DNA of 64,000 nucleotides from the NCBI RefSeq assembly GCF_019175385.1, contig NC_083344.1, positions 9,700,725 to 9,764,724 on the forward strand. Reading direction: 5' to 3'. This DNA is from Lycium barbarum. Taxonomy: Eukaryota > Streptophyta > Magnoliopsida > Solanales > Solanaceae. The notes below the pieces were generated by a model. The model was not told the origin of the DNA, searched no databases, and saw only the letters and a program-made list of their open reading frames with translations. The first letter of the stretch is position 1. Every line of letters starts with the position of its first letter. The position numbers and the translations under genes are program-made. Positions 34,155 to 44,718 of the stretch are shown here, piece after piece.

Positions 34155-35786
34155 AGTGTAAAATTTTAGGAAGTTTATGGTGTCTGGTGCCCGCTTTGGC
34201 GGCATCAGCATCGCGACAGCAGTACAGCTGAAGCGGTCACCTGCTGCTGGAGCGGTCCTTGCCATTTGGGCATGACCGCTGGAGCGGCTTTAGCGTCTCG
34301 GAAGTGGGTGACGGACAGTGAGTTCATTAAATGGCGTGTTAAAAGCCCTTAGTCTATCATTTAATATCATTCCGAAATTTGAGCTCTTGGAACTATTCTT
34401 GGGGATTATTGGTGAAGATTCTTAGTGGTAAATTCTCCTAACCGTCTTGCAATTTCATTGTGCCTAATAATTTTAGAATTCTTCTTTCCTTGTCAGTCCC
34501 TTAGTAATGGAAGATTAAAAAGGGGTTTTGATGGATTTTATATCTAGGCTGATTAATGATGAAATTGATTGGGCTTATGCTAGATTATGATATATCTAGG
34601 GTTGTTAATCATATATCTGTCATTATTAGTGTTGAATTCTTGAATCTAAGAGTTAGGCTCCCAAAATTGGGGGGTTTTACTTGAAATTCTAAATTAGGTG
34701 AATCCTTGAGTTAATTTAGCGTTTAGTTGTTGGGTTTTGATTATCTGGTACTTAATTTGATATTTTACTCTCGAATTTCCCATTTTGACCTTGTAGATCC
34801 GGTTTTTCCAAATCCTAGGGTTGGTTTTGACTTAAATTGAATGATAGAAATATAGGTATTGATCTTCATGATTACTAATCTAGATTTCGAATATGCCTAG
34901 ACATATTGATCTTGAGGCCCAGCGGAAGGGGAAAGCGAAGGAGTGATTGTTGATGTTTGTTGTTCGGCCATCCAGGTATGTTATGACTTACCCTTGGTAA
35001 GACTTCATTTTGCGAAGCATATATTTAGATTATATTGACGGAGAAAGCATGTAAACCTTCAGGTATGAAGTAGGGTCGGATATTGTATTAGGTTGGACCC
35101 TATTGTGTGATTGGGGTTAGCCACCCCGTTGTGTTGTGATTGATTTGTCCTATTGTTGTGGGCTTGATGCCGCTAGTGATAGTGGATATTGGAGGTTATT
35201 AAGATATCTTGTTCATGATATTGTGGTGTCCTAATTATTGGCATTTGATTTAGGAAATAGTGTCTTTATATAACTTGTGTAGTCTTTCATGATATTGCAA
35301 GCGTACCCATGTTTCGTACTTGTGATATTGATCTGATTATTCATGTTGACTGATACTGTGGTTTTGTACTGACCTGCACTTGTTGCATTCTTTTATGAAT
35401 ACAGAGTTCCAGGTTGGGTCTGCTTCCATCTTACGTGGCTGATAGTCGCCATCAGTACAGCTTCGAGTTTCCAGGGTGAGAACGGGACGTCTACTGCCTT
35501 GAAGACTCCTCTTATTATGTCTTATTTTGCCATTCTAAGACAGACAAATTTGATGTATTATTATATTTCAGACATTTATATTTCCATTCAGATGCTCTTG
35601 TATGGCTTAGACCAGACCCTGGGGGGTATTTCTTATTTCCGCACTTGCTTCTATATTATATCGTGAGACTTACATGATTATTCTCTTCTGCTTAATTGAG
35701 TTATTTATTTTTGTTGGATTGAAAGTTCGCTTACCGAGGTTGAAAAGGTAAGTGCCCGCACGGCTTAGCCTAAATGGGTCGTGACA
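34155..35786 (+). repeat. Truncated 5' LTR of chromovirus copy II
   Basis: Lacks the first several hundred bases, beginning at the TTGA join. It also has an internal deletion of about 0.55 kb near 35345 (from GTTGACTGATA to CTGTGGTTTTG), which removes the leader minisatellite. Diagnostic variants (GATTGGGGTTAGCC, GCAAGCGTACCCA, CTGGGGGGTATTTC, TTTGCCATTCTAAGAC) are shared with the 5' LTR of copy I and not with either 3' LTR. Confidence 0.87.
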
Positions 35787-36009
35787 GGTTGGTATCATAG
35801 CCTTAGGTTACCCGGTTTATAATACCATAGTGTATCTAGTTAGAGTCTCGTAGATCGGTACGATGAGCTCCGTACTTATCTGCAAGAGGTTATAGGACAT
35901 TTAGGAAATCTCACTACCTTGCATTCTTTCGTGCTACTTTATTCTAATTGGTATTTGAAAAAATCAAATTGGTATCTGACTTTTATCTATTCTGTCACAG
36001 ATGGTAAGG

Positions 36010-37638
36010 ACTTGAGCTAGTATAATCCGAGGTTAGATGCCAGAGCCCGCAGCTATGGTTGGCACTAGAGGGCGAGCGACAGCCAGAGGGTGCGGCAGAG
36101 TTAGAAGCCGTGGGGATGCCCCAACCGAGGTCAGGTACCAGAGCCCGCAGCTATGGTTGGCACTAGAGGGCGAGCGACAGCCAGAGGGTGCGACAGAGTT
36201 AGAAGCCTTGGGGATGCCCCAACCAGGGGCAGGGCTCCTGCGGTAGGACAACGGCGCGAGAGATCTTCATCTCCATAGCCTGAGGATCCACAGGATCGAG
36301 ACCAGGCCGCGGAGGATGGCTTGGCCCTAGCACGGGCACAGCCCGATATTACTTCTGGTCAGGCTATGCATGATACTATGGCCAGAGTCTTACTTCATCT
36401 AGATGCCCAGCAGGTTGCCACTGGGGTCGCTACTCCTGGCGGAGGTTCACAGGCCGGAGTTGGGGCGTAGACCCTTGAGCAGAGACCTACTCGAGTAGTA
36501 CACCTCGCTGCAACTATAGCTCCCTGTATTGATGCGGTATCCGCTTCTAGTGATGATCTTAGGCCCATGAAGGGTGCTATTATGATCGTGTCTGATCAGG
36601 ATCTTTTTGGGAGATTCAGGAAGTTAGAGTCGCTAAGATTTTTGGGTACTTCTTCTGAGGGTGCTTATACTATCCTGGATATGCATGAGTTGCTCCATAG
36701 GATGGGGATCGTGGAGACCCGTGGAGTTGACTATGTGTCCTACCAGGTTCGCGGCGATGCAAAGACTTGGTGGATGTATTATGATGTTTGCAAACCTGAA
36801 GGTTCCCCTCCCCTGATTTGGACTCAATTCTACCAGACCTTCCTTGAGAAGTATGTGCCCCAGTCTTTAAAAGAGGCACGTAGGGAGGAGTTTATACATC
36901 TTGAGCAGAGGGGTAGGTCTGTGGAGGCCTATGTGACCGCTTTCTGTATCTAGCCCATTATTCCACTACTTTGATCCCTACTGAGGCTGACAGGATCAAC
37001 ATTTTGTTGGTGGGCTAGTCAGTTCTCTTCAGATTCGTTGCCTTCAGATGGAGGCCATGGGAGCTTCCTTCCAGTCTATAGTCGAGCATGCTTCTATGGT
37101 TGAGGGTGCTAAGGCCCGTGCATTTGGTGGTGGTGACAAGAGACCGCGTCAGATTGGGAGTTATGGTGGTTATAGTTTGAGGGGCGTCGGTCAGTCGTCT
37201 AGGCTATATCAGTCATATTCCGGCCGCCCTGTACATTTAGCTTTGCATGCTTCCCCCAATGAGCCATCCAGACAAAGAGCTCCCGAGAGTTCATTTTCTC
37301 GATCGGTAGGCAGGATTGTTTCATCCGAGTCCTCAGTTTCAATTATTCAGCCTCCGACTTCTCTAACCTGTTATTCCTATGGAGAGTTTGGGTTGCTAAG
37401 AGATGTCCCCGACCCAGGCGGGATTATCAGCAACCGAGGACTCCGACATCATCTGGTGGTCGAGGTGGTGCTTCTCAGAGGGGCGGTGCTCAGTCAGGCC
37501 GCGGTGGTTCTCATGGTTCTAGAAGTGGATCCCAGGCAGTTAGAAGTGGTTCCCAGAGTGCGAGAGGGTGATCTTAAACTGTATGTGGTGGGGTCTATTG
37601 TTACTCATTTCCAAGTAGGCCCGAGGCAGATGCTGTGA
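36010..37638 (+). pseudogene. Chromovirus gag, copy II
   Basis: The gag core at 36567-36953 differs from copy I by only a few residues. The following 196-codon frame (37048-37638) translates identically to 27250-27840. The leader contains a direct duplication of about 88 bp (about 36035-36122 and 36123-36210) absent from copy I. The premature TAG codons before and after the core are shared with copy I. Confidence 0.85.
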
Positions 37639-37639
37639 T

Positions 37640-38530
37640 TTCAGGTACTATTTATGTCTGTCATAGAGCAGCATCTGTGTTGTTTGATCCTGGATCCACT
37701 TATTCGTATGTGTCTGTATATCATGTCGTTAGTTGGGATTTTCATTGTGATAGCATAGATCTACATGTTCATGTGTTTACAGCGATTGGAGATGCTAGAT
37801 TTGATGATTATTGATATGGTGGACTTTGATGTTATGTTGGGTATGTCCTGGCTTTCTCCTTATCACGCTATCTTGGACTGTCACGCCAAGATATTTAATT
37901 TAGCCATGTCGGGCATACCTAGACTTGAGTGGAGGGGTACTCCTAGTCCCGCTCCGAAGAAGATCATTTCTTTCCTTTCGGCGAAGAGGTTAGTAAATAA
38001 TGGTTGTTTAGCCTATGTGGCTCATGTGCGTGACACGACTGTTGCATATCCACCCCTTGAGTCCATTACTATTGTGAGCGAGTTTGCGAAGGTATTCCCT
38101 TCGAATCTGTCGGGTATGCCACCCAATCGCGATATTAACTTCGGCATTGACTTAGATCCGGACACTCTCCCTATTTTTATTCCGCCATATCGATGGCACC
38201 TGCCGAGATGAGAGAGCTTAAGAAGCAGTTATGACTTAGCAATGCCCCTACTGCATTTATGACTTTGATGAATGACATCTTTGGGTCATTCTTTGACTCC
38301 TTCGTGATCGTGTTTATTGATGATATCTTTGTGTATTCCAAGAGTATAGAGGAGCATGAGAGCCATCTTCGTACTGTTCTTAGATTGCTGAAGAAGCATA
38401 ACTTGTTTGCTAAGTTTTCGAAGTGTGAGTTTTGGTTGGAGTCCATAGCATTCTTGGGCCATGTTATGTCTAAGTATAGGATTATGGTTGACCCACAGAA
38501 TATTGAGGCTGTGAGAGGTTAGGTGAGGCC
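37640..38530 (+). pseudogene. Chromovirus protease and RT remains, copy II
   Basis: The protease active site VLFDPGSTYSYVS is retained near 37680. After an about 85-bp deletion the frame resumes at LDLMIIDMVDFDVMLGMSWL. RT palm motifs between PYR (38186) and the primer-grip region are deleted: the sequence jumps from AAGAAGCAGTTATGAC to TTAGCAATGCCCC at about 38235. The catalytic FIDDIFVYSKS is retained (about 38310-38340). RT is therefore certainly inactive. Confidence 0.84.
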
Positions 38531-38539
38531 CACTACTAT

Positions 38540-39099
38540 TACTGAGGTTCGTATTTTGTGAGGTTTGCCCAGCTATTACCGGCGCTTTTGTGAAGGGCTT
38601 TGTTGCTATTACTTCATCCTTAACTAGATTGACTCAAAAGGATGTTCCCTTCCAGTGGTCCGATGATTGTGAGGAAAGCTTTCAAAAGCTCAAGCTTCTT
38701 TTGACTTCAGCCCCGATCTTAGCATTACCCTTAAAGGGTAAGGATTTTGCTATCTATTGTGATGCCTCTAGTATGGGTTTGGGTACAGTGTTGATGCAGG
38801 AGGGTAAAGTGATAGCTTATGCTTCCCATCAGTTGAAGATTTATGACAAGAACTACCCTACCCATGACTTGGAGTTATTGGCCGTGGTCTTCGCCTTGAA
38901 GATTTGGAAGCATTATTTGTATGGTGTACATTGTGAGGTTTTCACCAATCACTGTAGTCTTCAGCATGTGTTTACACAGAGAGATCTTAACTCCAGGCAA
39001 CGTCGATGGATGGAGCTCCTCAAGGACTATGACATCTCTATTCTTTATCATCCCGGGAAAGCCAATATTGTGGCTGATGCCTTGAGCGCAAGGCAGTGA
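38540..39099 (+). pseudogene. Chromovirus RNase H, copy II (frame intact)
   Basis: A 169-codon frame (38590-39099) with [59 protein letters not shown] and [11 protein letters not shown] (usual TDH changed to TNH, losing a catalytic Asp), ending [19 protein letters not shown] and ADALSARQ. It is the best preserved domain of copy II. Confidence 0.83.
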
Positions 39100-39356
39100 G
39101 TATGGGTAGTTTAGCTCGTTTGATTGTTTTCGAGTATCTGTCGGCCATAAAGGTTCAAACTCTGGCCAACAGTTTCGTTCTCCTCGATATTTCAACCCCA
39201 GGTTGGATTTTGGCCTGTGTAGAGGCCAGTTCATCTTTATTGGATCAGATCAGGACTCAACAGTTTGAGATGCTTAGTTGAGCAATATTCGAGATGGAGT
39301 TTTGAGGGGTGAGGCCAAGGAGGCCTTGATTGATTCTGAGGGCATTTGAGGATTAA

Positions 39357-39569
39357 GTGACGCGTGTGTGTCCCTCGTGTTGGAGATTTAATTCAGCTGA
39401 CTTGTCTGAGGCTCATAGTTCTCGCTATTCCATTCATCCGGGGGAAACTAAGATGTATCGTGATTTGAGACAGCACTATTGGTGGCGTCTAATGAAAAGG
39501 GATATAGTTGATTTCGTGGGTAAGTGTGGGAAGTGTCAGCAGGTAAAGTATGAGTACCAGCGACCCAAC
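39357..39569 (+). pseudogene. Chromovirus integrase N-terminal part, copy II
   Basis: The zinc-binding domain HSSRYSIHPGETKMYRDLRQHYWW ... KCGKCQQVKYEYQRPNG is intact here. The frame is cut by the solo LTR at 39575. The bases GGTGT before the LTR recur after it (43562-43566), and the coding sequence resumes there at VCFRGYLFPSGNG-type codons in a shifted context. Copy I shows the uninterrupted site at about 30148. Confidence 0.85.
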
Positions 39570-40147
39570 GGTGTTGTCACGACCCGATTAGAGGGCCATG
39601 ACGGGTACCCGGAGCTGACTACCGAGCACCACTCATCATACTGCTATCACGCCCAACCTATACACATATAATCTCCAGGATAGTGCTTACCACGATTTGA
39701 TCACAAAACGCTCCGTAAAACATGTACATATATATGTATAAATAAGCCCTCACGGCAGCAAAAAAATAATATAGAAAATATACATCGAGGGTCACATAAC
39801 ATCTGTTACCCACATACGAGTATCTACGAGCCTCTAACTAAAGTACTGAAGTCATGAAGACGGGACAGGACCCCGCCATGTCCAAGTATGTACACAAAAG
39901 AATATATCAGAAACTGCACCTCGGATCTATGGAAGTGCTCCTGTGCAAGCTGATATGGCTCCTAGGAAGCTGGGTCGTCTCCCTGTCTACCTGTGGGCAT
40001 GAACACAGCGTCCGAAAGAAGAGGACGTCAGTACGAGTAATGTACTGAGTATGTAAGGCATGCATTATAACATAATAAGGAAACAGAAGAATAAAAGGTA
40101 AGAAGATAACCGGTGACTACTTGCCTCTTAAGGCGGAGTCATGCATG

Positions 40148-41660
40148 TGATACGCTCAAATTACACCTATTAATGGCGTAAAGCGGACGTTGTCAAATAT
40201 AATAACCCAACAAGGTTGGGGTCGAATCCTACAGGGAATATGGAGAGAAAAGAGTACTAATCGTATGCGATACTAGTCTTTAAAGGCTTTAATCCTATTC
40301 CTGATAGTTTGAAATAGTTGTTGAATAATGTAATTAAGTATTTTGACTGAAATTGTATTTGATGCGAAATAGAGACTAAGGTTGTGTTCCCCAATTTGAT
40401 TAGATATTATGCTTCAGGTTTCAATGTGATATACTTCTAATGGTTGTTCTATGAATATACACTTGGTCTCTTAAGGACTTCCTAATGTTTCCCAACAGTT
40501 AAGTCGTATTTCCTCTTTATGATTCTTCCGAATGTAAAAGAGTTGCAATCGAAGAATGACCAATAATGTCAATTTAGACTTGTTCTTATCTCTAAGTTAG
40601 TCTATTAAACGAGGGTTAACGCCTCGAGTCATTGTCATTCAATCTTACCAATACTAACACTCTTTCCCAAGAAAAGTTAATATAATGGCTTAGGATAATG
40701 CTTGCAATCATCACCCAATGCTAAATCACAAAGACTGAATGAATACCAACAACCATTATACATACATCAATAATAGAAACCCATTCACATAATATCCATC
40801 ATGGGACTCACAACCTTAGCTTTAAAATTAGCTACTCATAATTTTGACTAACAAAGAAAGCTTAAAAGTTGACATAATGTACTTACAATGCAATTACAAT
40901 GTGGAATGGAAGTGAAGTTGTTGCCTTAAATGCTCCAACCACTTCTAATATGAAAAACCTAGAATTTATGCTCTCAAAATGAATCTGACTGCTGAATTAA
41001 AATCCTACATTAAGTATTTATAGAGCCAAAAATCGCGCCAAGTTTCTGGACAAAAATGCCCTTACGCGGCATTGTTACGGACCGTAACCCAGGTTACGGT
41101 CCGTCCTTCAGTTCGTCATTTGTCAGCTTTGTTGTTACGGCCACATGCGACGGATCGTAACCTGTGTTACGGTCCGTTCTTCTGAGGCATAACATGTGAT
41201 ATTACTTGGCAACTCTCTGAAAATTTGGCTGATGTTACGGTGCTATGTTACGGACCGTAACACCACATCGTAACACTGATGGTTTTCAAGAAAACTCTCT
41301 GGAAATTTGGGTCTTGTTACGGTTCAATGTTACGGACCGTAACATGAGTTACGGATCGTAATTCATAGCGTCACGTGTCCTTTCTGGTACGGATCACATT
41401 ACGGTCTGTAACATAAGTTACGGATCACGTTACGGTTCGTAACATAAGTTACGGATCACGTTACGGTTCGTAACATGAGTTACGGATCGTCATTTAGCTC
41501 CAATTTGTTCGTTTTTCAGCATTTCATCTCATTTCCGATCCTTTGTCAACCAATCCTATAAAACACAAAAATAACATAAGAAACAATGTAAAAACACTTA
41601 AAAACAAGCAACACTTCTAGTTACAAAGGCATAAAATGTGTCGAAATTCACCGCACATCA
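40148..41660 (-). repeat. Solo LTR of an Athila-like element
   Basis: Ends TGATACGCTC and CGCACATCA with a perfect target duplication GCATG (40143-40147 and 41661-41665). The end at 40148-40250 resembles the Athila LTR end at 5476-5580 (shared TTGTCAAATATA, CCCAACAAGGTTGGGGTCGA). Orientation is therefore minus. No coding region. It is nested in the solo LTR above, which is nested in chromovirus copy II, making three levels. Confidence 0.88.
41015..41490 (-). promoter_or_regulatory. Athila-like LTR promoter: TATA box with ACGGNCCGT palindromes
   Basis: TATAAATA reads on the minus strand at 41022-41015. Perfect copies of GTTACGGACCGTAAC occur at 41074-41088, 41247-41261 and 41329-41343. Many variants (GTTACGGTTCGTAAC, GTTACGGATCGTAA) continue to about 41490. 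The first palindrome starts 52 bp from the TATA box, nearly the same spacing as in the LTR at 5476-6846, although the palindrome sequence differs. Role inferred from position only. Confidence 0.68.
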
Positions 41661-43021
41661 GCATGCAAGCTGATAAAGTAAATATCATCATATCAAATAT
41701 TGTTGCGGAACGTGCAGCCCGATCCGTATATCATCATATATCAATATATTGCCGCGGAACGAACGGCTCGATCCATTACCCATATATCCCGCGTCCGGGA
41801 CGATATCATAATATACCAACTGATCGGGTGGCCATGCGTCTATAGCGCCTCACCTTTCCCCATGTCCCCTATATACATATACATCTCATATACATATATA
41901 ATATAAGTAGCATGCATGAGAGCCCAAATAAAATGCGCTTTATCGGAGTGACGTAAGGTCGTGAACCTCTGATTACATTATGGCCTCATCGTCATCGCTA
42001 CGTCTCAGCTTGAAGGAACTAACATCATGAGGTGAGACCACAATGAAGAATAGCATCAATGAAATCATATACGTAGAAATATCGACTTCATGAACACATC
42101 ATTATCATCGTCACTGTCATGGAACATGTCTCATAAGAAACTCTCGAAGATCTTTAACTTCCATTCTTAAGGATATAAGAAGGTCATGGGAGTATAGGAA
42201 AGAATTATATAACAAGAGTCATGCCTTTGAAAGAAGGGGGCTAGCCTTACATACCTTTATATCTCTTTAACGATATCGACCACGTGTTCTCCTTCCAAAT
42301 TCACAGTTCTATATACACAAGGGTTCGTACGAAGATTAGATCATCCGAAGTATACTTAAGCTTAAACTAAAGCGGCTAAGATTAACAAAAATTGAACAGC
42401 ATTTCCTTTGTTTCGTCATCTTTTCCTCATATAATAAAACAACCGCCAAACAACACAACGACACCCATAATATCATAATACGTAAATTTCCTCAAGTTAA
42501 ACATTATTCAACTTCCAAATTCACTTCTGAGATCCTCCATGACCATAACTATAATACAACTTCATGTCTATCATTCACATAATAATTCCTCAACATCATT
42601 AGCACCATTCGTAATAAGATTATACTCATATTACACCATGAACCATAACTCAAACTACTTTTCAACCCAACATACCATTATTTGCATATTCGAGTTCGTA
42701 TTCCATATTTGTTCCTAATTCAAGTTCTTCAACTACTAAACGTTATTACTAACATGAAAAAATTGTATAACTCACCTTTGTTCATGTAGAGATGATCTTT
42801 GAATGCAAGTACTCCACTTGAGAAGAACTCAACTCCAATACCAAAGAGATTCTCAACTTCTATCAACCTTAGGGAGCATCCACACCTTTGATTCTACCAA
42901 CTTTGGATGTTTGATCTTTGATTTCCTTTCTTGGATATGTATTAGTGTGTTATGAAGAGGGTTCTAGAGGTTTTTGGAAGGTTGGAGAAGTGAATAATGA
43001 GAAAAAGAAGAGGAAACCGTG

Positions 43022-43204
43022 CATATATAAAAATTGAACTCAGACCCGACCTGAAATATACTATCTACTATACGGACCGTACAATTTATACGGCCCGTAT
43101 AATGGACCGTATGTTTCTTCCAGAAACTCACCCTTTATAGGAAGGGTTCTACGGTCACGTATACGGGCCGTATAAAATATACGGTCCGTATATATGACCG
43201 TATA
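43022..43204 (-). promoter_or_regulatory. Tekay-like LTR promoter region with ACGGNCCGT palindromes
   Basis: A TATA-like TTTTATATATG reads on the minus strand at about 43032-43022. About 40 bp upstream come TATACGGCCCGTATA (43087-43101), TATACGGGCCGTATA (43160-43174), TATACGGTCCGTATA (43178-43192) and half or partial copies at about 43069-43081, 43104-43113 and 43194-43204. The core ACGGNCCGT is the same as in the unrelated Athila-like LTR. Confidence 0.65.
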
Positions 43205-43561
43205 ATCCCCAATTTTTTTTTGAATTCGTTCTCGTCGCTTCGTTTGATCTCGAATCCTTATGGAACCTTCTTGGTACTTGTGTAACACCTCTTTAACGAT
43301 CTAACCAACATTATAACTCGTCCTCAAGACCTTACTAAATATTCGTTAGTTCGATAACCATGAAATCCTTCCTAAACATAGCTTATACTTCGCTTCCATG
43401 ATGAACCTAGTTTCACCAAGTCATATAGCTTAAAAAAACTCTTATCGTATATGCCTTAAGTTTTCCAATCACCCTCTTATAGTCATGCTAACTTCATGTT
43501 CGCCTTAAGCTAGCGTTAATCTATTCATGACGCAACGACATAAAATTGCCGAGGTGTAACA

Positions 43562-44706
43562 GGTGTGCTTTAGAGGATACCTATTCCCAAGTGGAAATGG
43601 GAGAGGATTTCCATCGATTTTGTTGTGAGTCTTCCGAAGACCTTGGGCAAGTTTGACTCTATTTGGGTGATAGTTGATCGGTTGAATAAGTCCGCTCACT
43701 TTGTTCCAGTTCAGGTTTCCTATACCGCGGAGAAGTTAGCCAAGTTGTACACTCGGGATATTATAAGATTGCATGGGGTTCCTATTTTTGTCGTATTTGA
43801 TTGGAGTACTATCTTCACTTCCCAATTTTGGAGGGCTTTTCATGAGAATTTGGGTACCCGATTGGATCTCAATACAACTTTTCATCCCCAGATTGATGGC
43901 CAATCCGAGCCAACCATTCAGGTGCTCGAGGACATGTTGAGAGTGTGTGTTAATGATTTTGGTGGTCATTGGGATCAGCACTTACCATTGGTAAAGTTTG
44001 TGTATAATAACAATTATCATTCGAGTATTGGCATAGCATCTTTTGAGGCTTTATATGGTAGGAGATGTAGATCTCCGGTTGGCTGGTTTGATGGGTTCGA
44101 GGCTCGACCGTAGAGTACTGATCTATTGAAAGAGTCCTTTAATAGAGTGAGAGTAATTCAGGCCAAGCTTTTGGCAGCTCAGAGTTAGCAGAAGATGTAT
44201 GCATACCGGAAGGTCCGAGATTTAGAGTTTGCTATTGGTGATCATGTTCTATTGAAGATTTCAGCCATGAAAGGTGTTATGAGATTCGGGAAGAGGGCAA
44301 GTTGAGCCCCAAGTATATTGATCCATTTGAGATTGTTGATCGTGTGGGTGATATAGCTTATGAGTTGGCATTGCCGCCAGGCTTGGCGAGAGTTCATTCG
44401 ATTTTCCATGTTTCGATGCTGAAGAAGTACCATGCTGACGAAACCTACATTGTTCGTTGGGATTCATTATTTTTTTATGAGAATTTGATCTATGAGGAGG
44501 AGCCTATTGCGATATTGGATTGGCTGGTTCGGAAGTTGAGGTCGAAGGAGATTGCTTCTGTGAAGGTGCAATGGAAGCATCGTCCTAGTGAGGAGGCTAC
44601 TTGGGAGACTGAATCCGACGTGTGTAGTCGATATCCTCATTTGTTCGTTGATTCAGGTATTTTCCCGTTCTTTTCCTTTCTTCTCTCGAGGACGAGCGAG
44701 TGTTAA
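43562..44706 (+). pseudogene. Chromovirus integrase core and chromodomain-like end, copy II
   Basis: A frame at 43625-44113 carries the core: [33 protein letters not shown] (the expected Arg after Asp is Trp) and DGQSEPTIQVLEDML, so the catalytic acids remain. A second frame, 44302-44706, has YIDPFEIVDRVGDIAYELAL and the chromodomain-like [32 protein letters not shown] one-base loss at about 44298 (AGAGGGCAAG versus AGAGGAGCAAG) breaks the frame between them. Confidence 0.85.
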
Positions 44707-44718
44707 ATTAGTATCTGA

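Larger units (their letters stand above)
39575..43561 (-). repeat. Solo LTR of a Tekay-like element, interrupted
   Basis: Ends are TGTCACGACCC and GTGTAACA with a perfect 5-bp target duplication GGTGT (39570-39574 and 43562-43566). The empty site is visible in copy I. On the minus strand it starts TGTTACACCTCGG and ends GGGTCGTGACA, like Tekay/Del LTRs. Without the inner insertion it is about 2.47 kb. No internal retrotransposon genes are present, so it is a solo LTR left by LTR-LTR recombination. It carries a TATA-like stretch and a palindrome cluster near 43022-43204. Confidence 0.87.

Noticed and set aside
41074..41490. Regularly repeated palindromes considered as a CRISPR array
   Set aside because: Spacing is irregular, repeats are 15 bp with variants, the host is a plant and the block lies inside a solo LTR.
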